From NCBI RefSeq assembly GCF_009870125.1, contig NC_046681.1, positions 7,701,001-7,765,000 of the forward strand: a DNA stretch of 64,000 bases, given 5' to 3'. A model generated the notes under the pieces. That model worked only from the letters and a program-made list of their open reading frames with translations, was not told the origin of the DNA and did not search any database. Source of the stretch: Drosophila pseudoobscura. Lineage: Eukaryota > Arthropoda > Insecta > Diptera > Drosophilidae. Positions within the stretch are counted from its first letter, which is position 1; each line of letters begins with the position of its first letter. Shown here piece by piece: positions 10,697-22,325 of the stretch. Both the position numbers and the translations under genes were made by a program.

Positions 10697-13600
10697 GTGA
10701 GTCTGTACCACATAATATTTTTAACTCTATATTTTGTTAGAATTATTATTTATTCTTTGTATGGAGAATGGGCGGCGGCTTGGGGGGAATTGCATTTAAA
10801 AATCTCTGCAAATTTATCTATTTAATCCTCCTTTGCTCACGTCTGCGTCGTGTTGTTGAGCATTGGTTTTCTCTCCTTTGCCAACGGATTCGAGTGGACC
10901 AAAATAATCCTGATCTTATTCGTAGGTGTCCATTTTAGAGATACGATTTATATTCACAGAATTCTTTGCTCCCGAAAGACACAATTGAGAGGTAATCCAA
11001 TGGTTTTCGATTCATTTTTCTGTGTAAATTAAGGAGTAAATAAATGGAAATCGATATTCATTCACATCAAGAATCGCACGGAGTGCAGGTATTTTAAGCG
11101 GATTACGAATCAAACCTTATTGCGCAATAAGCCATTGTCCTCCGGCGGCGTTCCTGTTTGAGTTAATTGCATGCCCGGCACAAGGACTGGAAATTAAGGC
11201 TGGGGATATGAGCAAAGGAAATTACGTACACCGAAAAGCGATAACCATAACCCTGTAACCGTAACCATTGCTCACGTGTCATGTCATCCGACTAGAGGGG
11301 GCCGGAGCCGGAGGAGGGGCCACAGCAGCCTCGTAATTGGCAGCAACTGCCTATCAATCGGTTGTGGGGGGAGCAGCCCTCTCCTCTTCTCAGTGGGGCG
11401 AAAAATTAATATGCTTGGCATATGGCAACGACCATTATATAATGGCCAACATGACGAGGACAACAGCAGAGAGGACTAACAATAGACATGACAAGCAGGA
11501 GCAGCAGCATCAGCAGCAGATGTTGGCCACACAGAGGCCTCCAGCGCTCATCTCCCCATCTCATCATCTCATTTGTAATGCTCCATCAACATGTGCTCTT
11601 ATTACTGGTAATCACTTGCGAGTACAGCTTGCTGGGGCTCGAGACGGCAGTTCCCAGAGGTTTATAGCCGGTACTCGCCCAAATCTTGGATTGCTGTGGA
11701 AGGAGCTCCTTCACTCAATAAAATTAGCCAACATTTAAACAGTTTTTGGGCTTAGAGAGCAATATTCTATTACGAAAAATCGATTAAACATTAAATATAG
11801 AATTTATGGGTGTTCGATTGGGAAAGGAGTAAGATCTGGGAGACCCATAAACCCCTTGGGACCCCAGCTAGACCAAAAACAAAACCACTTATACTCATTT
11901 GCAGGTACTCGTATTATCCTTTAGGTGGGTCTAGCCCAGGTCTACCTCTTGTTTAAATATTATTTAAGGCTTTCGGGTTTCGGAGGTCCTTTAAAGCACC
12001 TTCTTTAAGGCCTTTTCGAGCCTAGAAACAATTTTACCCAAATATATTTTTTATTCCCATTTATTGACTCATAATTCTTGGGATCGAAATGTGCCCTAAA
12101 TTGTGGAACATGACAAATTATATTCCAAAATAATATTAATAACAAATAGCTTCGGAAATGGGGAATAAAATGGGGTTCTCAGTCTCCTACTCCTGGGGCT
12201 CTCTGTGGCTCTGGGTTCAACCGATTTCAGGCCACCCCTCAAAAGCCCATTTCCAAGATATTCCGCTCTGATCTCTGCCCACACACACACACACACACAC
12301 ACACCCGTCGCTTCCTGGTGCTCGTCATTAAAGGCCATTTCGCATTTCCTGTTATCGAGTTTAATGGCGGCTCCTCGGGAAAGGTGGCTCCCCCCATCCC
12401 CGCCAAGCCGAAACACAGACACGTTCATGTTGATTGCACAAAGCCCTGAGACAGGGCTTACAAGAAACAAATTAACGGGAATGCTGATGTTTTTCTTTCC
12501 CGAGCTCAACGATTACGGCGATAAGTTCGTTTCGTTTCGTTTTTTCGCCGGGTTTTTCCGAGATGAAAAGTAAACAAAGTGGAGGCGGAAAAATGTCTGG
12601 AGTCTGGCAGCAAAATTGCCGGAAATTTGTTGGGGGCTTTAAATTACAAATCATTATCGATGCGCATTATAAATTTTGCACCAAAAAGGAGGCAAGCAGC
12701 TGGCCTCTACCGACAAGAGCCTTGAAGCCTCAGGCAATCGCCTAATGACAACGACACTTGTAAAATCACTTTGAATAATATTGCATTTCGTGTGTCCTCG
12801 GGGGGGGCTCTGGGGAGCTCTGTGTGCCTCGGTTTGTCTGTCCTTTTGAGCAGATTAATTTCCGGAATTTCGACTTAATTCCCCAGTTTTGGGGAGGCAG
12901 GCCTCAGCAATCGATGCAATCAGCTAAGGACCAATTTACCAACATGTCAACGGCCAGCAGCACGGGCAGGATACGGCAGGATCTGGCAGGGAATCGAACC
13001 AGGCAGAAGCTTTAGATTTGCACACATTACCACTCAATCTTCATATTGTGGGATATGCAGGATTTGCTCCCCCCCCCCCCCCTCACCCCCTCCCCACCAT
13101 CTATCGGTGGCTGTCTCGGGCTCCCCAACAGCCCAGCTCTGGCACATGATGTCCACATGGCCGCAAAGATTTATTTACAATTGTGTTGAGACATAATTCC
13201 CTTTGATCGATTGCGGGACAGCTCCCCAGGATGGAGCAGTGGATCGGGGCCTGGTCCTGGTCCGGGGCCTGGTCCTCGGACCCAACTCTTGTGGTCAGCT
13301 GTAAGTGATGATTCTTTCGGTCGTCCTTTGTCTCTGTTGTTCCCAGTTGGAGCCCAGAGTTGGCCCAGAAATATTTTCGCAATTTATGTGGCTTTGATTT
13401 CATTCGGAGGCCCAGAGAAGGCAATTTATGGTAACTTGATAATTTGTGTTAGCATTTGCCGGGCTCCACCCCCCAAGAGGGGGGGGGGGGGAGACAGAGA
13501 GGGAGATATGCAATTTATTTGCGGACTGCAATTGCAATCGCCTGCTGCAGGGGACAGATTACACAGAAATATTGGGCAGTATTGGGCTCCAATGAAGAGT

Positions 13601-15830
13601 AAAGTTGGTCCTTAATGGAATTCAGAACAATTCAGGCATTCAATCTGTTCCACTTTCTTTACTTTCTTTCCATCTGGCTTATGATTGGCAGTTCCTGCTT
13701 TCTGCAATTGCTAAGCAGTTTACTTTCCTTTCCTTTGCTCCGATTCATTCATCAAAAACCGTGCACTTAACACATGGCAAAGGCAAAGGCAAGGAGCTGG
13801 AGGGGAAAGGGAAGGGAAGGGAAGGAGCTGCAGCAGCCGCCGCCATTGAGCATTGCCTCATTCTTTGGTAATGCACATAAATCCTTAGAGTGCGCACTTA
13901 ACTCCTTTTTATGCTGCGACAAAGTACATTTACTAATGACCAAGTCAAACAATGGCCATGGCCGAGACGGGCCGGGCCTGGGACACCAGACATGAGCAAA
14001 GACCTTAGTGGGGGGGCGGGGAAAGTCCTGGGGGAGGGGTACTGGGCCACGAAGTAGCAATTTACGCGCTCAAGACGGCACCAAGAGGCAAGATGGTGAC
14101 AAAGCACGCCAAACGAGGGTCGAGGGGGGGCGGAGGGCGGAGGGATAGGACTAGCCCAGCAGTCCTGCCCCGAGCCTCAAGTGTTGGCAGCGGCTGCATG
14201 TTAATTGTTGCAGCGACACCAGAGGCAGGGGCAGCGCCAGGGGGCAGCGGCAGGGGGCAGCAACGACTGCGAAACAGTGGGAAAGCGTGTCTAAATAGCG
14301 GAAATTCTTCCCATACTCTCACTCCCTCGCACACCGGAAATCCTTCCTGTGCGCCGTAGTACCTGTGGATACTGAAAAGCAGCTTGGAATGCTGCCGCCG
14401 GACCCCTGCCATACCCTGTACCCCCTACACTAAAAACATCTCAGGAATTCAATACGAATTCCGTAACGAGTTCGGTTTGGAATTTTGAACCAAGTTTTCT
14501 GGCGGGATATTTGTGCATTTCGCCCGATATCTTAGAAAGTTTCGAACTTTCGCTATTGCAGAGGGAATACTGTAAATAATTATTTTTGTTTTTCAAGTTT
14601 AACCAAAAAAGGGGCGTACTTTGGGGTGTTTTTAAAAACAACTAAAAATGATTAAATACAAATTTTAGGGCCTAAATCATGAATTTTGGTATTTATTGGT
14701 GATTATTTATTTTTAGTTGTTTTTGAAAACAAAGCAAAGAATTTTAATATTAATATTAATATTTGAAACTGATATAAAATATTAAAATAATAAATAAATA
14801 AAAATAAATAAAACAAATGAATAAAAATAATAATATAAATATAAATAAATAAAATAAAATAAATAAATATATAAATAAATAAAATAATTATAAACAAATA
14901 CAAATAAAATAAATAAAAATAAATCTTGTATAATATTACAATAATAAAACCAACATTAAACTGTTTCAATGCCACTCCACCTGTTAAGACCTGGAAAGAA
15001 AAGTCTAGACATATCTGATTAGAGTAGTAAAATCGAAAAAAATTCAATTATTCCCAAAATCCAAGCCTTATATATTATTCTATTATTATCGCTAGCTGCA
15101 ATGGGCTTATAGATCACCGCTCACACCCGATAAATCATAAATTCTCTACTATATATAATTTCCTCCCTCAAATTTAGAGATCGGGTGATGTTTACAGGCA
15201 TAGACGTGTACAAGAATGTGATTTTAATCCCCAAATATACCCATCCACCCAAAAATAGGTAAAAAAAACTATTTTGGACCATATAGAACATCTTTAGGGA
15301 CGTTTTTCAAGCGCAATCTTCAACAGGATATCCACAGGATGCGTACTAAAAGTGTAGCCAAAGCCAACGCCAACGCCCACGCACAGGCAGAAAATGCAAA
15401 TTTCACTTTGGCGCCCAGTTTAAAATGTTGATGAAGTAATTAGTGTAATATGCGGAATGCCTCTGCCACCCTCTGTGTGTGTGTGTGTGTGGCAGAGGGC
15501 GTGGCACATAGAAAACTGTAATTGAAAAACGCACAACTTTGGCCAGGAGGCCAGGACAAAGGGCCAAGCCAATGCCGAGGGTAAAGTCGAGGGCTCGGGT
15601 ACTGAAACTTTTTCCATTTATTAAATTTGCCACATGAATGACGCTCTGGATTCTTGCAAGAGTACAAGATAGTATATATGTATATGGGAAATGTTTAATT
15701 AATTGTGCGGCACATTTTTGATTAAAATTGCTGCTAATTTTTCGAGCCCTCGAAACCAATTTAACAAGTAACAAATATTATATATTTAACATTTGCTTTG
15801 TGGGCTCCTAATATTATTCTCAGTGTATTC
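10697..15830. other. Non-coding sequence; possible intron or intergenic
   Basis: No gene is supported. Notable content: CA repeat at about 12282-12303; C run at 13069-13083; G run at about 13480-13491; GGxCCTGGTCC repeats at about 13245-13275; GGCAAAGGCAAAGGCAAG and GGGAAGGGAAGG repeats at about 13776-13830; AT-rich (AAATA)n array at about 14745-14950; GT repeat at about 15475-15491. ORFs up to 133 aa are low-complexity or lack family features. Confidence 0.5.
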
Positions 15831-15839
15831 GTAGCTGTG

Positions 15840-16330
15840 CTTTGCGAAATGTTTCGCCGTGTTTTCTTGCTTGCTTGTTGCTTCTTTGCGATTTACCGTT
15901 TGTTATTGTCCAATGCCTGACCGATTGCTTTGCATGCTTATACTCGTCCGCTGTCTGTGCCACTGCTGCGTGGGTGGGAGTGAGAGAGTGCGTAGCGAGA
16001 GCGTCAACTCGCTCAGAGAGGATCAAAAGCCACAAGAAGAAGAGAGCGCGCCTTGAGCGTGTTCTTCTGCGGGAATGTGGGTGGGTTAGAAAGAGAAAGA
16101 TGCGATCAGTGCAAATGCGTCGCAGAAAATTAGTGCTTAGAGGGATGGCTAGGCAATACTCAGAGTAGTAGCGCAAAAATGAGTCGGGAGAGCGTGGAAA
16201 CCACGTCGTTGCCGCGCTGTGAGATTTGAGAATATAGAATTGAAAGCGCGACGGTGGATTAAGATTTAAACGAAAAACCGACATTTGTATGCAATCCTGA
16301 ATAGATTTTTTCCACAAAAATGTTTCTTCT
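15840..16330. promoter_or_regulatory. GAGA-rich block upstream of the CFAP299-like gene
   Basis: This complex stretch is less AT-rich than its surroundings and has several GAGAG/CTCTC words (about 15980-16190), which in Drosophila are potential GAGA-factor sites. It lies 215-700 bp upstream of the CFAP299-like start codon and could be part of its promoter or of a neighbouring transcript. A 165-aa frame on the minus strand and a 108-aa frame on the plus strand overlap here, but neither resembles a known protein. The function is inferred from composition and position. Confidence 0.3.
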
Positions 16331-16544
16331 TAGTTGAAGCAGGCCTTTTTCCATAAGTTTTCGGTAATGTTTCAAATTGGTTTCAAATACACAACACATT
16401 TTGATTCACACCCACACTAACACAACACAAAAACACATTTTTTGTTTACTTTTCCCCGTTTTCTTTGGGTTTACTAAAAGGTAATTGGGTTATGGAATAA
16501 AACCTTCATCGTAATGCCTAAACTAGACCGTTTTAGTAGTCACC

Positions 16545-17309
16545 ATGAGCCTCCTGGGGTTCCACTCTTATGGGGAGTATTTGGACCAGTTCATAACTCC
16601 CAATGACGTTCGGTATTTGCGAAACTGGAGCTTCCAGCGGAAATTGATACAGAATGCCTGCGGGAAGAGCTGCCTGGGCGGGCTGCTCACCGAGGAGGAG
16701 TACAAGGATCGTCGCCAGAAGGAGATGGACATGCTGAAGCCGCGGGGTCTGGGCGGGCTACAGCTCTTCGGCGACTACTTGAACAACAATGACCGCGTGC
16801 TCAGGCAGTTCGCCAAACGGGAGAAAATGCTGCTCAATAAGCACTTGTCGGTGAGTGATTGCCCTGGAATCATCTGGAAACCCCCACCAAACCCCACCCC
16901 ACAGACCATCGTCTACCTGTTGATGCGCTCCAGCGTAGGCCTGGAGGTGTCGGGCTTCATCGATCTGGAGCAGAGTCTGCGCGAGTCGCGCTTCCTGACC
17001 GGCTCCAAGTACTTCGTGGACTGGAAGGGCGTGTTCGAGGGCACGGTCAAGCTGAAGCCGGGCAAGCACCACCTGAGCCACTACAACTGGTACAAGAACC
17101 GGGTGGTGTACAACGACAGCGACAACTTCCAGGTGGTCAACGAGGGGGCCCACAGCCTGCTGATGAAGCACCGCGGCGACCACAAGATGATCTGCGTCAA
17201 CGTCGGCTGCGACTGTCCCGCCTCGAAGAACGCCCGACGGACGATGTACGCCTCGCCCATCTACGGCCACGCCATATTCTTCGATCACATAATCCGGCGC
17301 ATCAATTAA
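16545..17309 (+). CDS. CFAP299-family protein (cilia- and flagella-associated, DUF4464)
   Basis: Two coding exons (16545-16850 and 16905-17309) separated by a 54-bp intron (GTGAGT...CACAG) give a 236-aa protein, close to the 233 aa of human CFAP299. Matching motifs include an N-terminal Y-x-E/D-[YF]-L-D segment (residues 9-14), SGFID (118-122), a YNW motif, N-D-S-D-N-F-Q-V-V, and the C-terminal FFDHIIRR near the end. The start sits in a good context (CACCATGAG) and aligns with the conserved N-terminus. In vertebrates the family is linked to cilia and spermatogenesis; its biochemical role is unknown, and testis expression here is inference. The intron length is a multiple of three and it has no in-frame stop, so retention would add 18 residues (254 aa). 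A polyadenylation signal follows the stop at once. Confidence 0.88.
   Translation: MSLLGFHSYGEYLDQFITPNDVRYLRNWSFQRKLIQNACGKSCLGGLLTEEEYKDRRQKEMDMLKPRGLGGLQLFGDYLNNNDRVLRQFAKREKMLLNKHLSVSDCPGIIWKPPPNPTPQTIVYLLMRSSVGLEVSGFIDLEQSLRESRFLTGSKYFVDWKGVFEGTVKLKPGKHHLSHYNWYKNRVVYNDSDNFQVVNEGAHSLLMKHRGDHKMICVNVGCDCPASKNARRTMYASPIYGHAIFFDHIIRRIN
16851..16904 (+). other. Short in-frame intron of the CFAP299-like gene
   Basis: This 54-bp intron has donor GTGAGT and acceptor CACAG and a C-rich tract before the acceptor. It interrupts the protein between LS (102) and TIVY (103), and the spliced join restores the family's continuous sequence. It contains no stop codon in the reading frame. Confidence 0.85.
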
Positions 17310-17315
17310 CGTGTC

Positions 17316-17321
17316 AATAAA
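17316..17321 (+). terminator. Polyadenylation signal of the CFAP299-like gene
   Basis: AATAAA lies 6 bp after the TAA stop, implying a very short 3' untranslated region, which is plausible for a compact testis-type gene. Confidence 0.65.
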
Positions 17322-18229
17322 CCCCAATTACGGGTAAATGCGGTTAAAAATTAAGCCCAAAAAGATACTCTCTACGAGAGCCGTCCACACGACTGCAGAT
17401 CGGGACGGGTACCCGGATGGGCCTTTATGGAGCTTTATGGCCTCGGGGTTGGAATTTGTCGTTGACAGTTAACGTAAATTGCTTTTCATATCTTATCAGC
17501 CGTGGTCCGAGGCCTGGCCACAGCTACGAGTATGCCTGCTGACGTTTTTGATGGACATTTTGAGGTCCTACCCGGTTCGGAGCCCCCCCTCCCACCTCCC
17601 CCCTAACTGGACGTCAGAAAGCGGAAATTACCCAAGCTCCATGGCATTTTGTTGTGTTTATGGTGGACTGGAGGCACTTCAATTGCATAAATCTATTAAC
17701 TGTCGCCTGGCTGTTGGCCTGGCCGACTGTCTCGAGTGTCGACGCCTCCGGCCTCCCACACGCCTCCCACACGCCTTCCACACGCCTCCCAAACGCCTCC
17801 CACACGCCTTCCACACGGTTTTGTTTGCCCATTTGCCTTTGTTTGTTCCCGGCTTTGTTTCGGCCTGTCGTTCCAACAGTCACTCCATCGGTCTATCGGT
17901 AAACTTCAAGTGCTTTGTTGACTGGCCAACAGCTCATTTGCCCGCCCAGCTTACGTCCAACAATCGTACCATTGTCCCCCCCCTCTCCATGAGCATTTTC
18001 CATAATGTGGGGGGCCTCTGAGAGGGACCATGAATCCGAGGGAGAGTGTAAACCTTTGCCAGCGATAATCAATTAGTGAATAATATTTATTAATAGTAAT
18101 TAATAAATTATTGGCAATTAAAGGGACAATGATTCGCAAAAACGTTACGATTTAATTTTGAAAAAAACTCAAAAATTGTGGCTTCCGTTTGAGCAAAACG
18201 TTTTCGGAATGGAAACATAAATTTAATGT
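17322..18229. other. Intergenic sequence with a CACGCCTCCC minisatellite
   Basis: No gene is seen. A roughly 10-bp minisatellite (CACGCCTCCC/CACGCCTTCC, about six units) lies at about 17757-17816 and generates frames up to 180 aa in several phases and on both strands. The remainder is ordinary AT-moderate sequence. Confidence 0.6.
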
Positions 18230-18549
18230 TTAAAATTTAATTGTCTGTGGTTGCTATTAGTTGGAAAATATTAGGTAAAACAGAAAAGTGGCATTTAAAA
18301 TCACGATTGACGATTAACATTTTTTTTTTTTAAATAATGCCATAAAGTCACCACTATAAAAATTAGCCAATCTTATAGAAAATTGATTAATTAATAGCAT
18401 ACAATTTTTTTAAATTTATTTTTATATTTTTATATATTTATTTGTATTATTAATTTATTTTTCTTTTGAAAATCGCAATGGAAAAGCGATGGAAAACAGC
18501 CGTAAACTGAAAAGTTACTGCTGTGCCTACATTGAAGTCCGGCGCTGTA
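18230..18549 (+). mobile_element. Tc1-like miniature transposon copy
   Basis: The right end at 18547 (GTCCGGCGCTG, then TA at 18548-18549) matches the shared terminal motif with one change (GCGCTG for GCACTG). Inside are the family's AATGCCATAAAGTCAC, ATTAGCCAATCTTATAGAAA and TTTTTCTTTTGAAAATCGCA stretches, in the same order as the copies at 31.3, 42.2 and 59.9 kb. Only one internal unit is present, so this appears to be the simple, unexpanded form. The left boundary is uncertain. Confidence 0.65.
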
Positions 18550-18565
18550 TATTTAAAAGTCTATT

Positions 18566-19010
18566 AATAATATACCCGATGCTCAAAGAGTATAGGGATA
18601 TATTAGGCTTGTGCTGGTCTGTCTGTCAATCCCGTTTGTACATCCCAATGAGCGCCTAGATCTCGGATACTCTAAGAACTAGGGCAACCAAATTTGGTAC
18701 CCACACTCCTAATGTATCGGACCGAGACGAGTTTGTTTCTAAATTTCGCCACACCCATTTCCGCCCCTACAATGGACGAAAATCTGTTGCATCCACAATT
18801 TTAGAGATACGAAAAAAGGCCAAACGCAGAATCGTAGAGAATGACTATATCTTTTAGAGCAAACAAACTCCTGTGATACAAGGGAGCACCTTTCGGCCTC
18901 CAAAAAGGATCACAGTTTTTGGGATCTGCTATTTTTAAAGATACGAAAAGCAACACCGAAAAGGCAGAGCCATAGAAAACAAAATGGAAAACAAATTGTA
19001 TGAGAACTCT
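18566..19010 (+). mobile_element. Degenerate dispersed Drosophila repeat (DINE-like family)
   Basis: The segment begins with ATATACCCGATGCTCAAAGA and continues with GTCTGTCTGTC, a GAGCGCCTAGATCTCGGATA stretch, ACCAAATTTGGTACCCACAC, TCGGACCGAGACGAGTTTGT, CGCCACACCCATTTCCGCCC and GACGAAAATCTGTTGCATCC, then ACGCAGAATC. This is the familiar body of a repeat dispersed through Drosophila genomes and related to DINE-1-type elements. It has no coding capacity, and the boundaries are approximate. It begins only about 17 bp after the miniature transposon end. Confidence 0.65.
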
Positions 19011-21630
19011 ACTTGAAAGTGGTTTGGAAAGTAATGGACTTCAAGCCATTGCAGATACATAGTTTATATAGATAAATCTTTATGATAATATAATCTCTGG
19101 CATTGATTTGTAGGCCGTCTAGATAAAGCGATATGGATTGTTTTTGGGGTGCGAGGAAGCCCCGTATGTAACACGGGGCGATCTCGAAAGTTTTAGGTAC
19201 AGTCGAGCTTCCATAGAGCGGATCTCAAGGGGAAATTTGTAATAGAGAAGTTCGACTGTATATCTTTATTAATTTTGCTTTGGCTCGAACTATTATTAAA
19301 AAATTAAGTCCTTTTCGATGGACACTTTCTCTTCCATTTTATCTCTATATCTTATACGATATATGTATACTATTGGTATCTGCCACAGAGTGTATCGATG
19401 CTGCAACTAACACTAGATATCGCAATACCGAGCACAGTTCCAAGTAAAAATAAAAACTATAAATCATGTATTTCTAGAGCTGTCTTCCAATTACTTCCAC
19501 ATTTATAGAATTTATCTCCAGCACTCCATTATCTCGGATAAGTTTAAGCAAAACAACTGCATTATTGAGAGGGACATTTGCCAGAGCAAAGCCAAATAAA
19601 TAATAGATTTATTTGCATTCAAGTTATGTTTTAAATGCCAGCCGCAGTGGCAGTGCCAGGGGCAGGGGCAGGGGCGCCTACCCGTAAATGCAGTACAATT
19701 TAATTTGCATAAACAATTAACTGTTAAATTATAACTTGCAGATTCACTTTGGTCCCTTTCTCGGGGCCAGCAACAATTCAATTAAAACAAACATCGAGAG
19801 TTCCAGCTGCAGCAGGTGCAAACGGAATATCCTGGCAGGACCTAGCCTGGACTGGCGAGGGGGGGGGGGAGGTCCAAATAAATATTTGCTCGGCTTGCCT
19901 TGGTCGAGTCCACAGAGAGGACAGGATCGGGCCGGGCAGGGCAGGGCCTGCCCCCAAAAACAACAAGGACTGCCGCCGCCTGGGCCTGCATTGAGATTAC
20001 ATTTTAGAGGCTGAATAAATTTCATCCGAAATAAACTTACAATTTACTGCCAGACTGCACACACAGCCGTGTGTGTCCTCTCGGACTTGGCCGAAAAGAA
20101 GAACAAATATAATTTCATTAGTCCCCTCGTTTCAGGGTCCTTCAAACGTCAATCAGTCGTTTATCGAGTGTTTTCCATTTGTTATTTGTTATTGTTATTA
20201 TTTTTAAATCCAATCTATGACTTGTGCCAGCTGCGGCGGCTCTCGATGGCGGTTAATTTAATTGGCCAAATGTGCAAACAATAAGCCCAATGAATAATTA
20301 AAAAGCTTGTTGAATGAATGTCAAAGAGTTCGGGGCAATGAATGAACAGGCAGCAAGCCAAATAATCCTTCAAAAGGATATTCTGGCATACAAATTCGCC
20401 CCAAATTTCCCTTATATCGTATTTAGAACTCATTCGAATGAATTTTATTATGATTCATGGGGAAATCCATATCCGGGAATGCCTAATTAATATGGAGATC
20501 CTGTCCACGATGACTTGCTGTCAGGATGATTGGATTTATGCCTGAGCCATGGGTCAATAATTTATGACTGGAGCCCCCCAACCCCCCCTCTAACCCCCTA
20601 AGCAGCCACATGTTCCATTTGTTGTTGCTGTCTGGACAGAAGAATACACAGAAATATTTCATAAGGTCGTAAGCTGTCGCAAAAAGATGGCTAATAAATA
20701 ATTTAAGCACTCAAGATTGGACATCTGGCATCTGAAGAGCAGGGCCCGGCCCGAACCCTTTTGGGCCCCCGAAATAAACACATAAAGCGGCGCCGCCATA
20801 AAGGGGCGTGGTGCATGCCGCAAATGCCAACGGCCCCCCACCCTTGCCCCAAACAAAGCTCATAAAATGTGACCAATAATGAAAATAACGAAGCAAGAAA
20901 ATGAATGAAATGTTGCCCAGCAAATAACATTTTTGCTCCTCTTTCAGAGAGTGGCCTTTGACATTTTCGCATTGCTGGAAATCATGAAAGGAGGTCCTTC
21001 CCCCACGCCCCCAGGAAAGTGAGTGGAGTTAAAGTTCCGGAGCTGCCACGAAAGTTAAATAATTAGCAAACAAGCAGCAACAGTGAGCCATCCATCCAGC
21101 CATCCATCCAGCCATCCATCAGAATTAAAGATTATTGACTCGTCGACAGAGAAGTCTAGTCTTTGAGGGGGTTCAAGAAATAAACAAGAATTATTCGACT
21201 AAGAGTCGCAAGAGTCAACAAATCCTTCAGTTCAAGCATGAAGTTTTTTTTCTTAAAGTTTAAATAATTTAAGGAGAGTTCCAAGTGGTTGAAGATCTAG
21301 TTATGCCTGCTTTACAGACCCCACCCCCAATGGCCCTGCTATCCCGCCATTCGTATCTCGTTTCTCGACTTATTATATCGGCTTTGGCTGTATCTTTTCG
21401 AAGCCTAATACTGATAATTCCTCTGGATTGGCAGCTACCAAATTTAGCTTCCATGGCGATCGAAATATATTTAATCCTTCAAAGTTTTTGTTCCTAAGAA
21501 TCAGTACGAGGTTTGAATGAAAATTTTACCCAAATAAATCAATGATAAGGAAATATATTACGGCAGCATGGAATACACCAAAATTCATATATTAAACATA
21601 TTTAACGATATCGGAAAAAATGTATATTAT
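19011..21630. other. Intergenic sequence, no gene seen
   Basis: Content includes GGCAGGGGCAGGGGC repeats (about 19650-19675), a G run (19858-19870), a GGGCCGGGCAGGGCAGGG stretch (about 19928-19946), CCATCCATCCAG repeats (about 21087-21120), and otherwise unremarkable sequence. Frames up to 93 aa occur on both strands over the G-rich blocks and are not credible genes. Confidence 0.55.
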
Positions 21631-21639
21631 CCAATTTTT

Positions 21640-21739
21640 ATTAAAGAAATAAAAAATCACTTATTTCTGATTTTTTTAAAATAATAATGAGAAATAAAAA
21701 TAAAATAATAAAAAATAAATTAATAATAATAAATAGATA

Positions 21740-21770
<31 letters not shown>

Positions 21771-22325
21771 AATAAAATAATAAAAAATAAATTAATAATA
21801 ATAAATAGATAAATAATAATAAAAAATAATAAAGAAAAAAATTAATATTAAATTAATAAATAAATAATAAATAAATAAATAATAATAAATAAATAAATAG
21901 TAATAAATAATCAAATAATTTAATAAATAAATAATAATACACAAATAATAATAAATAAATAAATTATAATAAAAAATAATAATAAAAAAAGTAATAATAA
22001 ATTAATAAATACATAAATATATAATAATAAATAATTATATAATTATAAATAAATAAATAATAATACACAGATAATAATAAATAAATAAATAATAATAAAA
22101 AAATAATAATAATAAATAAATAAATAATAAACTAATTTAATAAATAAATAATAATACAGAAATAATAATAAATAAATAATTATACAGAAATAATAATAAA
22201 TAAATAAACAATAATAAATAAATAAATAATCATGAATAAATAAATAATAATGAATTAATAAATAATAATAATTAATAAAATAATAATAAATAATAAAATA
22301 AAATATAAATAGTAATTATAGAGTT
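21640..22325 (+). repeat. Large (AATAA/AAT)n low-complexity array
   Basis: About 690 bp consist almost entirely of AATAAATAATAAT-type words, with A and T on the plus strand and almost no C or G. Within it, longer segments repeat (for example the AAATTAATAATAATAAATAG word at two nearby sites), indicating slippage and segmental duplication. No coding potential exists. Confidence 0.9.

Noticed and set aside
12975..13000. GGTTCGATTCC-like T-arm on the minus strand, suggesting a tRNA
   Set aside because: The flanking bases do not form the T-stem, and no acceptor stem or anticodon arm can be built around it.
16758..17327. 189-aa minus-strand frame opposite the CFAP299-like gene
   Set aside because: It is a mirror frame of a GC-rich coding exon, with composition (V, H, L, Q, A) typical of antisense readings.
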